Source: Pogonophryne albipinna
Lineage: Eukaryota > Chordata > Actinopteri > Perciformes > Artedidraconidae
NCBI GenBank assembly: GCA_028583405.1
Contig: CM053244.1
Span: forward strand, 5,038,299 to 5,102,298
Length of the DNA stretch: 64,000 nucleotides
Direction of reading: 5' to 3'
Shown: in pieces, positions 10,264-21,184 of the stretch
Layout: each line of letters opens with the position of its first letter
Numbering within the stretch: position 1 is the first letter of the stretch
The notes under the pieces: generated by a model
Seen by the model: only the letters and a program-made list of their open reading frames with translations
The model's database searches: none
What the model was told of the DNA's origin: nothing
Position numbers and translations under genes: made by a program

Positions 10264-10499
10264 AACGTCTTCAGCAACGTTAGAGAAAACAAATTAGTAT
10301 GATGGTGCCAGAGTAGGGAGGGACTTCCACAGGCCGGCCGAATGCTGATTGGAGGATCGTGTTGCCAAGAGACTTTATCTGAGTCTGCGCACCAACCAAA
10401 GAGAACCAGGTCTAAACCGCGGTATCTCTTCAGCTAGTCTTGACCAATCATAAATGTACGGGCAACGCCCTGTGTAATAAAATGTATTGTTGCACGAGG

Positions 10500-10760
10500 T
10501 TCGTGTTTTGTGTTTGTAGGGCTCCCAGTGTACCTGCTCACAGCCTCCATGTGCCGGGGTGTTGAGGAGCACATTCCAAACCTGACGGCGGCATACGTCC
10601 ACCCCGGCACTTTCCTCCGGCGGAGCCTGGAGCAGCACGCATGGAGGTTCGACCGGGTGACCGGGGAGGCTCTGGTGGTCGTGCACATCGGGACAAATTA
10701 TGTGGCCTCCGGACTGTCCCCAGCAGCCATCGTGGGACAGCATTTTTCCATTTCATATTT
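10500..10760 (+). pseudogene. SGNH-hydrolase-like exon fragment
   Basis: A GC-rich open stretch in an AT-rich setting reads LPVYLLTASMCRGVEEHIP and later EALVVVHIGTNYVASGLSP. The VVVHIGTN pattern is block III-like of SGNH/GDSL esterases, where the usual residue after GTN is Asp (Tyr here). SGNH-like domains occur in several fish transposon-encoded proteins. A T/G-rich tract ending in TGTAG (10505-10519) could be a splice acceptor. The rest of the domain is missing. No host gene can be inferred. Confidence 0.45.
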
Positions 10761-10909
10761 AGAACAGATGAGAAAAACAGAATACGGTATTGTTAGATAT
10801 TGTAATTGTGTTTAGAAATTCATCATATGCCTTATCAATATCGTCTCTCTCATACTACCCTGCAATTGTGATTTAGTAAGTCATTCTTAAATGCATTTAT
10901 CTTCAGTTC

Positions 10910-11380
10910 TCAATCTTTTGTATTTGAAAAGGCTGGCAACTTTAGGTTGCTTATAACTGCAGTGATAGGCAATACAAACAGGATCACTGATGTCACTATA
11001 TAGTAGTCCACCATAATGCTTGTGAATATGTTGTCTATTAATGTAGCACAGTGAGAAGTGATTGTACTAGGTCTGGTGGTTTTAGGATACACACCCATAC
11101 TGTACAATGTATTGATGAAGTCTTCTGTCATTTTATGCTTTTTTTGATTCAACAGGTCAATATTGTAATCCCCACGGATAAACATACTTTTTTGTAATGA
11201 TTTGGGGGGAAACAATTCTATCCTAACTGTAAATGTGTCAATACAGGTTCCAGGAGCTCTGTAGCTCACAATAACATTTTTAGACCTTTCCATACACATG
11301 TCTACTGTAATACCTTCAAACAAATCCTCAACAGCTGTTCTCATGCTCTCCACCACCTTCTAGTTCATTCCTTTCTCCAC
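10910..11380 (-). pseudogene. Non-LTR LINE endonuclease fragment
   Basis: The minus frame contains NVIVSYRAPGTCIDTF, MFIRGDYNIDLL, FINTLYSMGVYPKTTRPSTI and CATLIDNIFTSI. These are hallmarks of the apurinic-like endonuclease of LINEs: the GDYN/GDFN box and the ATLIDNIF box before the C-terminal SDH. The SDHLP box itself is lost. RT is absent. The clade is uncertain. Confidence 0.75.
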
Positions 11381-11608
11381 ATAGATCGCCACACCCCCTC
11401 CACTCTTATTCCTTCTGTTTGTATAATTCAGTTCGTAGTCATCCATCTCAAGTCCACACCTTTCTCAGCAATGATGTTGAATGGGTTCTTAAACTGACTT
11501 AGATATTCTTGGTGGTTTTAAGTTCATGTCTGTAATTTTCAAGTATCTATCATACTTTCAAATATAAATTGCTCTTTAATATTGTAAAGCTTTTGTATTA
11601 CTATTTAG

Positions 11609-12586
11609 TAGGGCTGTCAAACGATTACAAATTTTAATCAGATTAATCACAGTTTAAAAATTAATTAATCATGATTAATCACCATTCGAACTATGTCCAA
11701 AATATGCCATTTCTTTATGTATATTGTGGGAATGGAAAGATAAATGAAAGAAGGCGGATATATCCATTTAACATACAGTATCTATGTTTATTATAACATT
11801 TTTCTGTGTGTCAAAATGAAAGACAACCCACACACCTATCAATCATCAAACCGTGGGGTCTTATTTCATTACGTGTTGATTTCTATCAACGGGGGAGTAC
11901 TTCAGGAAAGTCGACAGAGGGGGGGGGCGGCGGCGGCTAGTGGACAGAGTGCGAACGTTGTGATCAGCTGTTTTAGCGCAGTTCTCCAGTGGGGGGGGGG
12001 AGAGAGAGTCTCCCTCCGCAGCCGGTTGGCGTAGTTTTGGCACAATTCCGTTGTACAGACCGACGTTAACAGCAGCCCTGTCTGTGCACACGGAGACCGA
12101 CTCTGTCGTCCGGTGATCTAACCGCCTTCTGGAAAAGCTTCACAAGTACGTCGGTACGCAAATGCGCTTTGTGACACAAGTTTCAGATTACGCACATAAC
12201 CTGCGTACCAGTTATGTGCACCCCTGTACTACAGCAAAAGTATTCTCCGTCGGGACTTCCTGCAACAACACCGACATTATCAAAGATGTTCTATTGAGAA
12301 GACGATCACTACGTGACAAAAGTTTTCAAAACCGTTTCTGGTCTTCGGTATTTCCAGACAAGTGGCTACTGAAATCAATCTTACTAACTGCTGTCTGTGC
12401 AATTTACTCCACGCGAGTTGGCGGACTTTATTTTGCTTACTTTAACATCATTTTTCATGGTGGGGCTAAGCCATTTCTTGGTATGGGTGTAGCCTACCCC
12501 AGCCATACCCTGGCGCTGCCACTGGGCGCGGGCCATTCTGCACATGCGTTAAATGCGTTAAATATTTTAACGCAAAAAATTAATTG
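11609..12586. mobile_element. hAT-like element remnant, left end TAGGGCTGTCAAACG
   Basis: The left end TAGGGCTGTCAAACGATTA is followed by AT-rich repeats with 'attaatcatgattaatca'. Near the right side (12545-12585) there is 'gcgttaaatgcgttaaat' text typical of the other subterminal region of this family. The expected right end reading back to GACAGCCCTA is missing, so the right edge is approximate. No transposase is recognised. It contains G-runs near 11920-12000. Confidence 0.55.
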
Positions 12587-12611
12587 GTGGTGGAAAGAAC
12601 AGAGTTACGTT

Positions 12612-13730
12612 CAGGGGCGGACTGGGGGGAAAAAGTGGCCCGGGGATTAATTGACAGACAGGCCCACTTAATGCGCGGCATGTATCGGCCGGCCGGCCGG
12701 CGACGAAAGTATGTTACTTAACAAAAAACCCTATGCATTTTATGTTATTTTGGACAATTATTCATATAGTAATCACATTACCTGAGCCCTTGAGTTGCCT
12801 AGAGCAAAATAGTTACAGCATATATTTAGTGATTTTAATGTTAACAGATCATTGATGCAATAACATTTGGACCCAATTTGCCTGACTTGAATAAAACATG
12901 GGCGTAGGAAGCATCCTCAATGTGGGTGAGACAATTTAACAGGGGGTGTGGGCAGGTGGTGGACCTCACCTCCTCTAGGGGGGTCCGGGGGCAAGCTCCC
13001 CCGGGAAGATTTGTTTTTAAATGTTGAAGTTAAATGCATCAATCTGGTGCACTTTGAGAGCAAAGTTAGGGACTAAACTATGGCAGTCAGTAGGGGCTTG
13101 GACTGTGAGCCGTAGGGTCGCCGGTTCAAGTCCCCGACCAGACCTACATTTGGAGTGTGGACTTCTACTTGGAGAGGTCCCAGTTCACCTCCTGCCCTGC
13201 CGTGGTGCCCTTGAGCAAGGCACCGGACATCCCCCTTCCCCCCTCACTCCCATTGCTCTGCGGGCGCTGTACAATAGCTGCCCACTGCTGCTAGTACGAG
13301 ACTCCTGTACTAGGATGGGTTAAAAGCAGAGAACACATTTCACTATATGCTGTGTGCTCTGCATGTGTGACCATTAAAGAGGGTTTCATCCCTCCCAATT
13401 CTTCTTCTTCAACACCCATATAAAACAGAACTGTAAACAGATTTACTTTTTCTTTCAACATTTATTTGAACAGCAAGTGGAGGCAAAAGTGACTGCACCC
13501 AAAACAATAAACCTGCTAGCTAACTAGCCTAAACTCAGTAACAGAATGTGGGCAACACGTTCTTCTCCACAGCCGCGCGACCGCTGAGTCAGACATCACT
13601 TCCCCCTTTTCTATCCTACGGGTACAGCCACTCCCCCTGAACCCCGTTTCCCTGCCAACCCCTCCGGCCCACACACAGCACCGGCCCACCGGGGAAACTC
13701 CCGTTATTCCCAATGGCCAGTCCGCCCCTG
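12612..13730. mobile_element. Non-autonomous hAT element, 1119 bp
   Basis: It starts CAGGGGCGGACTGG and ends CCAGTCCGCCCCTG, perfect 14-bp inverted ends. The 8-bp duplications are GTTACGTT (12604-12611) and GCTACGTT (13731-13738), with one mismatch. It contains a tRNA-derived SINE and no transposase. It is inserted in the BED-finger coding region of an older hAT gene. A second end of the same family is at 20212. Confidence 0.88.
13085..13395 (+). repeat. tRNA-derived SINE
   Basis: A polymerase III B-box GGTTCAAGTCC sits at 13123-13133, with tRNA-like sequence before it. A body then contains 'ccttgagcaaggcac' and 'gcgggcgctgtac', phrases shared by abundant tRNA-derived SINEs of teleosts. It is not a functional tRNA because the cloverleaf is not complete. 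It lies inside the hAT element at 12612-13730. Confidence 0.7.
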
Positions 13731-14149
13731 GCTACGTTCAACACGACCAATCTAATACGCCACCTGAGAAACAAACACAAACAACAACACGACGAGTACA
13801 CAGCGGCTTTTAAAAGGAAAGAGAAACTGCCCCAGAACAGTGAAAAGGCCCAAAAAATAACAGCCAAGATAGCTGAATTCATCGCGTTGATGACCAGCCG
13901 TTATCTGTTACCTTTTTTTCTCATAATGCATTGCATAAAGATCGGATCTGGAAAAATCGGTATCGGCAGATTGTCAAAATCAAATGATCGGAATCGGATC
14001 GGAGCAAAAAAAGGTGATCGGGACATCCCTAGTTCAGGGAAAAGCATAGTTTTATACTATGGGACACTTCTAGATTTGTGTGTTCACATTCGTGGTTGGG
14101 GTAGACGCAACTCACAACAAATAGACAGGAATCAATTTGAGATTACAGG

Positions 14150-14770
14150 ACATACTCTGAACAGCACAGTGGATATTTATAACCGCAGTGCTGCTTGTGA
14201 TGGGAGTGCAGCTTCCTCTACTGCAGAAGTCCATAATATTGCCCCACAAAAACAACAATGGAGTATCAGTTCAATGTGTTGTCCAAAGAAACAGCGCAAA
14301 TTGTGTAGTCAGTTACAGTTGGAGTACAGGAAACATGGAGATGTCCTCAGTGGATCGATTGGTGCCCTCGGTGTCCCGTGCACAACTGACAAAATTGTTG
14401 GTGATGGCAACTGCTTTTTTCGCGTGGGGGTGTGGCAGTGGTGTGTGGCAGCCAAGAATCCCAGCTCATGTTCAGGCGTAAGATCGTTAAACACATGATG
14501 TGCAACGAGGAGCACTTTAATAGTTTGGTCAGAGAAGAGTACTCCAGTAGTTTGAAGGACTATTTGGATAAATCCAAAATGTCTCAAAGACCTGGGCAAC
14601 AGAGGTAGAAATCCACGGTGCTGCAAACCTTCTTGGATTAGATATCTACACACACATCGATGACCACTGGTTGAAATACAGCTGTACAGGCCGAAAACGT
14701 TCAGAGCAGGGCATTTATTTGAAAAATTGCAATGGAAATCACTATGAACGGGAATTCGTTGGAATGTCAT
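14150..14770 (+). pseudogene. Helitron OTU cysteine protease domain
   Basis: The catalytic Cys box reads VGDGNCFFR (14395-14430). Downstream pieces in shifted frames read KIVKHMMCNEEHFNSLVREE (14480-14530), HGAANLLGLDIYTHIDDHW (14615-14675) and LKNCNGNHYE (14717-14750). The last holds the catalytic His. The domain is complete in content but split by at least two frameshifts. OTU domains are known N-terminal parts of some animal Helitron proteins. Whether they deubiquitinate anything in this setting is not known. Confidence 0.75.
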
Positions 14771-15840
14771 AACTTGTGTAACATTCAGCCAATGTGCTTC
14801 GCGAAACCAATGCTAACGAGGAATGCTAATAGGGCCAATGTTGAGAAAAAGGTTGGCAATGATATGTCTGAGACAAAGTCCACAGAGATTGATAGCTCTT
14901 GTTCAAGTAGGAGTAGTTCTCAACTTCGAACAGATTCAAAGTATATGACAAACAAAAAAAGGTTGTCTGATAAACAGAAGTATGAAGATGATACACCATT
15001 TCGAGACATTAAGAGAAGGTCATTGGTTGCCAAATATTATGACGATGACGAATACAATAAAAGCTTGAAGAAAGTCAGCAAGAAGAAATATGCCAAAGAC
15101 GAGAACCATAGACTTGCTGTGTGTGAAGCTAGCATTCTGAAATATGACAATAATGGCGAGCAGAGAGCAGCTGTGTGTGAAGCTAGCAAGAAAAAGTATT
15201 CCACAAACACGAACCATAGAGTGTCAAAGCAACTGGCTAATAAAAACAAATCCATTCATGCAAAACGCAATAAGCGTTCCTTTGATTTTGTTTTGAAACT
15301 GTTTCATGACACCATAAAGAACGGTCCTGATTTTGTGTGTTGTTCCTGCATTAGGCTTTGTTTCAGAAAGCAAGTGGTAATTTGCAAGCGCAGTAGATAC
15401 CAGAGAAACCAAGCCACAAGGACTGCAGCCGCACGATGTATCACAGAAGAGTATTTGCACAAATGTGATAATTGTGCAATACCCTGCAAATTGCTAAAGT
15501 CGCCAATGGGCAAGTTATGGAACTGTCGTGATTGCCATGGCAAAATACTTAGAGGTAAAATGCCACAACTGTGCGCTGCTAATAACTTGCACTTGCATCC
15601 GATACCTTCAGAATTGAGTTGTCTGAATATTATAGAGATGCATTTGATTTCACTACACATCCATTTTAGGAAAATGCTGTGCTTACCTAGAGGTGCACAA
15701 AATGCTGTGCACGGACCAGTGACATGTGTTCCAGCAAACATTACTGACGCATGTTTTGCCAAGGGCCAATGAAGATGGGACTCTATTGAGTCAAACTGAA
15801 ACGCAAATTGACATACACAGGACATTATTTATACCAATAT
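14732..15840 (+). pseudogene. Helitron N-terminal region with DUF6570-like domain
   Basis: A 346-residue frame (14732-15772) begins with a Ser/Lys-rich linker. It holds repeated units ending KKYxxxxNHRxxVxEASxxKY (about 15040-15215), then Cys pairs (CCSC, CDNC, CRDCHG) near 15340-15540. It ends with LHPIPSELSCLNIIEMHLIS and LPRGAQNAVHGPVTCVPANI. The last part closely resembles the DUF6570 block of Helitron proteins. After 15772 the frame shifts but related text (LPRANEDGTLL) continues to the L2 insertion at 15840. Confidence 0.8.
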
Positions 15841-17079
15841 CAATCAATGTTTATTTATATAGCCCAATATCACAAATGTTACATTTGTCTCAGTGGACTT
15901 CACAGTTTGTACAGAATATCAGTATGACAATACGACACCCTCTGTCCTTAGACCCTCACATCGTACAAGGAAAAACTTCCGGAGAAAACCCACAGTTTTA
16001 AAGGGAAAAATGGGAGAAACCTCAGGGAGAGCAACAGAGGAGGGATCCCTCTCCCAGGACGGACAGACGTGCAATAGATGACGTGTGTAAATTGAAAAGA
16101 TAATACATTTGCAACATAGGTAGTCCAAATGTTTGGAAATGCATGTGTGTATAATAGGAAGATGAATCCACGAGGATATCCATCCAGGACTTATGATCCA
16201 GGACCACAGCCACGACTCAAGATCCAGGGCTCGCGATGCAGGACACAGGACCGCAGGATCATCCATGATTCCGGATCCCAGCGTATATAGACACCAAAAA
16301 GAAAGAAATTTGGGGAAGCTGGGTTAATCGGAACATGAGTACACAGGTATAGACAGAGAGAAGGAAGAAGTTAGATGTCCCCCGACAAATTAAGCCTATA
16401 TCAGCAAAACTAGGGGCTGAATCTAATCAGCCCTAACTATAAGCTTTATCAAAAAGGAAGGTCTTAAGCGCACTCTTAAAAACGGATAGGGTGTCTGCCG
16501 CCTGAACACAAACTGGAAGCTGATTCCACAAATGTGGAGCTTGATAAGAAAAGGCTCTGGCTCCCATTGTACTTTTAGAGACTCTAGGAACAACCAACAA
16601 CCCTGCATTCTTGGAACGCAATGCCCTAGTAGGACAGTAGGGTATAATGAGTTCTTTAAGGTAAGATGGCGCCTGCCCATTAAGGGCTTTGTAGGCGAGA
16701 AGAAGAATTTTAAATTCTATCCTATGTTCTATAGGGAGCCAGAACAGGAGTAATGTGGTCCCTTTTCCTAACTCTGGTTAGTACACGAGCTGCAGCATTT
16801 TGAATCAGCTGAAGCGACTTGACTGACTTCTTGGTACACCCTGATAATAAGGAGTTACAATAATCCAGCCTTGAAGTAACAAATGCATGGACTAGTTTCT
16901 CTGCATCGTTTTGAGGCAAGATATGCCTGATCTTTGCAATGTTACGTAGATGGAAGTAGGCGGTCCTTGAGATTGATTTTATGTGGCCGTTAAAGGATAA
17001 ATCCTGATCAAATATAACACCAAGATTCCTTACAGTCTCACTGGAGGCCAAATTAATGCCATCCATAGTTAGTATATCT
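15841..17079 (-). mobile_element. 5'-truncated L2 LINE inserted in the Helitron
   Basis: The minus strand encodes the last part of an L2-type RT: SETVRNLGVIFDQDLSFNGH, AYFHLRNIAKIRHILP and LDYCNSLLSGC (17066-16722). A C-terminal segment follows with APHLWNQLPVCVQAADTLS (16621-16433). A ~560-bp 3' UTR ends in an 'attgatt' type tail at 15841. Near-identical 9-bp duplications flank it (ACCAATAT at 15833-15840 and ATCAATAT at 17081-17088). A second piece of the same 3' UTR is at 37.4-37.7 kb. Confidence 0.85.
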
Positions 17080-17088
17080 TATCAATAT

Positions 17089-17642
17089 GTTAGTATCGAT
17101 CGAATAAGGAGAGCGTTGCAGTGGTTAAAAAGGACAAACCCATATTACGCTAATATAGACTTCAATGACGATTGGTTAAATCAATATGAACAAGACCTCG
17201 ACGAAGAGCATACTGTTGATGACGTACAGCCTGATGAGACATGTCTTGAAGAGGAAACTTTACATGATCGCCAGACACGTTCATGGATACATGCCTTCAG
17301 CCAGTGGACCTAGGTCAGGACATTTTAGACCATTACGATACAACGCTTAACATTGCACCTGCTGAGGGTAACAATCCAGTTCTACTTCTTTGTGATGAAA
17401 CCAACGAGGTCAAAAGTTTCCCTGGCCTTTTCCCATTGGGAAGTCCGACATATCACGATTTCAGAAACAACAAGGTGACTTTGACCAGTTACTTTAAGAA
17501 CCGAATCATGCATGCGGATGGCAGGTTTGCACGTAATTCAGAGTATATATTCTATGCTCAGTACATGACTGAAGTACAGAAGGTGTCGTCGTGCATTTCC
17601 ATCGCTTTACGGAAAGGACATTCAGGGAGAAATACAGGTTAG
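17089..17642 (+). pseudogene. Helitron segment between DUF6570 and Rep
   Basis: Coding resumes after the LINE: IRRALQWLKRTNPYYANI (17100-17160). After a frameshift near 17300, LNIAPAEGNNPVLLL and SFPGLFPLGSPTYHDF (17350-17465) lead to YFKNRIMHADGRFARNSEY and FYAQYMTEVQKVS. These motifs are standard for the region before the Helitron Rep domain. Confidence 0.8.
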
Positions 17643-17654
17643 ATTTCAGCGAAC

Positions 17655-18663
17655 ATGGTAAACGACACTGATTCTCTGAAAATACTTCTTCAATCTAATG
17701 AAGGATACCGATTTCTGAAGCCAATTCGCGGCACACCGGCTTTTTGGTCTGGAGCTCAAAAGGATTTGTTCGCAATGGTCAGGCAGATTGGGTTGCCCAC
17801 TTTCTTCTGTTCCTTTTCAGCTGCTGACATGAGGTGGAAGAATTTATTGACCAGCATGATGCTTCAAGAGGGTAGGTGTGACAATGTGGACGATTTGGAC
17901 TGGAATGAGAAATGTGGTCTTTTGCATCGCAATCCTGTAACGGCTGCACGCATGTTTCAACACAGATGGGAAACCTTTTTGAAAGATGTCATACGATCAC
18001 CAAGTCAGCCAATTGGGAAAGTGGTAGATTACTTCTATCGTGTTGAGTTCCAACAGAGAGTGAGTCCTCATATACATGCAATTTTCTGGATTGAAGACAG
18101 CCCACAAATTGATCGAGAGACTGATGAGGAGGTGGTGCAAGTACATTTCTTGTGAACTTCCAGAAGATGATGAGCTACTTGAGGAAATGGTGTCAACTGT
18201 GCAAACGCATATTAAAAGACATTCAAAATCGTTTAGAAAGAAAAACACCATGTGTCGTTTCAACTTCCCACGACCACCGAGTGAACGGTCCTTTGTTTCC
18301 AGAGTAGGGAAAACGGATAACTCGTGTTCACAACAGGAAGGCGTCTGCAACCAAATGACCAAAGAACAGGCACGTAAGATCATGTCCACGGTCAGAGAGG
18401 CAGTCACTGATGAGACAGCTACTTTCAAAACAGTGTCAGAGCTGTTTGGAAGTCTGGGTATTAACCAGGAGCAGTTTGAATCTGCATTTGAATGCATTGG
18501 TAAGAAAACCCAGGTTGTACTGAAGCGCCAACCTACAGACGTATGGGTGAATCCATACAATAAACCTTTACTTAGCGCTTGGAATGCTAACATGGACATT
18601 CAGTTTGTAGCAAATGCATATGCCTGCATTGTGTACATTATTTCATACATCGCAAAAACCTGA
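17655..18663 (+). pseudogene. Helitron Rep (HUH endonuclease) domain
   Basis: The first part reads RGTPAFWSGAQKDLFAMVRQ, LPTFFCSFSAADMRW and NPVTAARMFQHRWETFLKDV, matching the Helitron-like N domain. The HUH metal-binding box SPHIHAIFW is at 18063-18086 (His codons 18069 and 18075). A frameshift near 18140 leads to [18 protein letters not shown] and onward. The two catalytic tyrosines are in [11 protein letters not shown] (Tyr codons 18634 and 18646). The key residues are therefore intact although the frame is broken. Rep nicks and joins DNA ends during rolling-circle transposition. Confidence 0.85.
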
Positions 18664-19629
18664 ACGTGAAATGGGATTAGTGCTCAGCAACGCTCAACGG
18701 GAAGCGACAAAGGAGGGAAACACGGATGCCAAAAAGTCCTTGCGAAAGTTAGGCAGCGTTTATCTGCATAATCGTGATGTTTCCGCACAGGAGGCCGTTT
18801 ACAGATTGACCCAGATGCATTTAAAAAAATGTTCCGGATTGGTTCACTACATTCCCACAGGGGATAACGCAACGCGTATGAGCCTGCCCCTAAAGGAACT
18901 AAAACGTAGGGCAGATTCAAACAATCTCACAGACAACAACATGTGGATGACCAGTTCTGTGGATAGGTAGCTAGACCAAATGAAGACATATTTCATCGGA
19001 TGTGTTTAGCTACATTTGTGTCGGAATACAGAGTTCTGTCGAAAAACGAGACTTCTGTTAATAGAGTGAAACTAGGCAAGGACCTAGGAGTCGTCCTGAA
19101 AAGGACTAGGGGAAACGCTGCAGTGGTGCGCTATGTGCAGTTTTCACATGACACGGATCCCGAGAAGTACTTCAGGAACATCTTGCAGCTTTTCCTGCCT
19201 TACCGTGTGACTGAAGACTTAAAACCTGAAGGGTTTCAGACTTTCGAACAGTTCTACCATAACGGTCAATGGTTGCTAGACACTGTGGTTCACAGTGTTA
19301 AAACTACTGTTGATGTAAACAGGCAAACATTTGAGAAAGAATCTGAAGTGATGGAACATTCTGACAATGTTTCAGGACACACAGGTGCTCTTGAAGATGC
19401 CTGGTGTGAAATGTGTCCAGGGCAACAGTTGGAACGCTTGGGATGTGAACAGGAAGTGAGGGAACGAGTGCCAGCTCCCGATGAACATACAGATTCCATT
19501 CCAGACTTGGCCGATGCTGGTGCAGGGGGAAATCGTTTTGATGCACATGGTAACATTATGTGTAGATCTGTTGCACTTAATCTTCTCAGATCTCTGAATG
19601 TCAAACAGAGAGATTTTTCATCAAGTTAG
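18655..19629 (+). pseudogene. Helitron Rep-helicase linker region
   Basis: After a frameshift at about 18658, EREMGLVLSNAQREATKEG and LGSVYLHNRDVSAQEAVYRL follow (18665-18815), then VHYIPTGDNATRMSLPLKEL. A stop at 18970 is followed by a 19000-19629 frame with CLATFVSEYRVL, DPEKYFRNILQLFLPYR and GFQTFEQFYHNG. These are conserved in animal Helitron proteins between Rep and helicase. Confidence 0.8.
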
Positions 19630-20120
19630 ACAATGGTGCATTGAAAAGGTAAATGGCAAGAACCCAAAACCCTTCAATGTGTTTGTTACAGGTGGTGCTG
19701 GGACTGGGAAATTGCACCTCATTAAAGCAATCCACTATGAAGCATCTAGGTTGCAAGTTCACCTGAGTTGTTAACTGCCCCTACTGGCATTGCTGCTTAT
19801 AGTTTAGGAGCCAGCACAATACATAGCACATTTTCTATAGGGTTGAATGTCAAACCTCCCTACACGCCGTTAGGAGAGGAAAGGGTCAGTACCTTACGTG
19901 CTGAATTGAGCGATGTGCAGATTGATGAGATTTCAATGGTGAATCATAACTTGTTAGCCTATGTTCACGGCAGATTAAGCGGATTAGTGATCACTCACCA
20001 TTTGGAAAAGTCAGCGTCATAGCTGTCGGCGACTTTTTCCAACTCAAGCCAGTTCAAGGCAAATCCTTGCTGATCGTTTCACCACGGAGGAAAGCACTTC
20101 ACAAATTGCAGTACCCATAA
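19600..20120 (+). pseudogene. Helitron Pif1-like helicase, truncated
   Basis: Walker A reads VFVTGGAGTGKLHLIKAI (19679-19730), with Leu where Ser/Thr normally follows GK. Motif Ia reads LTAPTGIAAYSLGASTIHST (19771-19830). Walker B is near DEISMV (19925-19942). Motif III reads [19 protein letters not shown] (20018-20075). Motifs IV-VI are absent, so the helicase is cut after about its first third. It would unwind DNA during strand transfer. Confidence 0.8.
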
Positions 20121-20211
20121 GGAGCTGTACAAATGCCGCAGTTTTTGCGTGGCTGTGTCTTTAGTTGAAAGCCCAGTGGCGATCTGCTCATTGAAAGAAT
20201 ATGCTACACAG

Positions 20212-20843
20212 GGGCGGACTGGCCATCTGTGTGTTCTGGAGAATCACAGAACGGACGATCGTCCTTATTATTATGCCGTTTAAACCAATTATTCAAATGT
20301 ATTTGTTGAATTCGGCATCATGTAAGTTGCGTTGACAGGTCCACACACTGCTCCCCGCAGCGAGGCTCCCCCCGCGCAGGAAGTGAGATGTGCTGTTTAT
20401 CCTTTTGGACGATGACTCAGTAGCATTAGCACTGTGGATTTTGATTGTAGTTATTTGGACAAGTTTTGATGTAGATTGACCGACTTTGCTACTTTTCCCC
20501 AAGAGCATTGCCTCTTATATGATGCCCTTGGTGAGTTGCATGAGAAAATACGGATGTTAAATATGTATTTTAATGAAATTATCAATGCTAAATTGTGTGA
20601 CTTGCATTTATAGCAAGACCAGAGACTAACCGTTGCTAACGCGTTAGCCTAGCGTGTATCCGTGTTGCTTTCATGTGTGCGGAGCAGAGGGAGGTGAAGT
20701 CACTGCACTACTCTATTATCTGTGGTTTTGGCGATGGTCTTCAATCTGCTGTTGTGGCAGATTGAAGGAGAGGGGTCTGCCTGCAGACCTCCACTCTCAG
20801 GACAGGAAGTGCACGCTAAGAATTCCAAAATAAAATCACCACT
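20212..20843. mobile_element. hAT terminus (CAGGGGCGGACTGGCC) and following unique DNA
   Basis: The 16-bp end is the same as the end of the hAT element at 12612-13730. No matching right end with a duplication of its left flank was found, so the element is truncated or extends through the inverted repeat that follows. No coding signal is present. Confidence 0.5.
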
Positions 20844-21077
20844 GGTTTAAATGCAAATTGAAACAGCACTTCTCTGCATCTTAATCAAATCAACAAAATA
20901 CACTGAACATGTTCCTAAAATCCTATTAAACAAACAATTATAAATACAACAATTATCTGTCACACATGTTATTATTTTAACAAAGTGTACGAAACTCATT
21001 TTCGGCCAACCTATAACCAGCCACAGTTAGCTCCTATTTGCTCATATTCCACAACAAATAACAGACTAAGCTGTGGT
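20844..21077 (+). repeat. Long inverted repeat, left arm (234 bp)
   Basis: This is the reverse complement of 21963-22196 over 234 bp with only about one visible difference and no indel. The arms are separated by about 885 bp. Short related direct copies ('caggaagtgcacgc' with 'aaaataaaatc') lie on each side of this arm, at 20800 and 21105. Confidence 0.9.
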
Positions 21078-21184
21078 ACAGTGTCACTTTCCAAACAGGA
21101 AATGCACGCAAATACAAAATAAAATCGTACTGACACTTATTATCTATATAGATATATAAATATGACATCTTGTATTTTAGTTAC

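Larger units (their letters stand above)
12587..14031 (+). pseudogene. hAT transposase BED-finger remnant, split by a hAT insertion
   Basis: Coding before the insertion (12587-12611) and after it (13739 onward) joins in frame across one copy of the target duplication. After the insertion the frame reads FNTTNLIRHLRNKHKQQHDEY, the C-terminal half of a BED zinc finger (H..H), then a Lys-rich segment to about 13885. From 13890 the sequence is subterminal DNA ending GGACATCCCTA at 14031, a hAT terminus. Most of the transposase is missing. The open frame that continues past 14031 into the Helitron is an accidental fusion. Confidence 0.7.
14100..20211 (+). mobile_element. Helitron (OTU-containing type), decayed
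   Basis: A 6-kb series of plus-strand fragments appears in the order OTU protease, DUF6570-like domain, Helitron-like N domain with HUH Rep, and Pif1-like helicase. An L2 LINE splits it at 15841-17079, and many frameshifts are present. Helitrons move by rolling-circle transposition. Neither the 5' TC end nor the 3' CTRR hairpin could be placed, so the edges are approximate. The right side is cut by a hAT end at 20212, within or just past the helicase. Confidence 0.85.

Noticed and set aside
12162..12650. 162-residue plus frame
   Set aside because: It crosses hAT remnant DNA and the next insertion border. No similarity recognised.
13085..13395. Functional tRNA gene
   Set aside because: A B-box is present but there is no complete cloverleaf, and a SINE body follows it.
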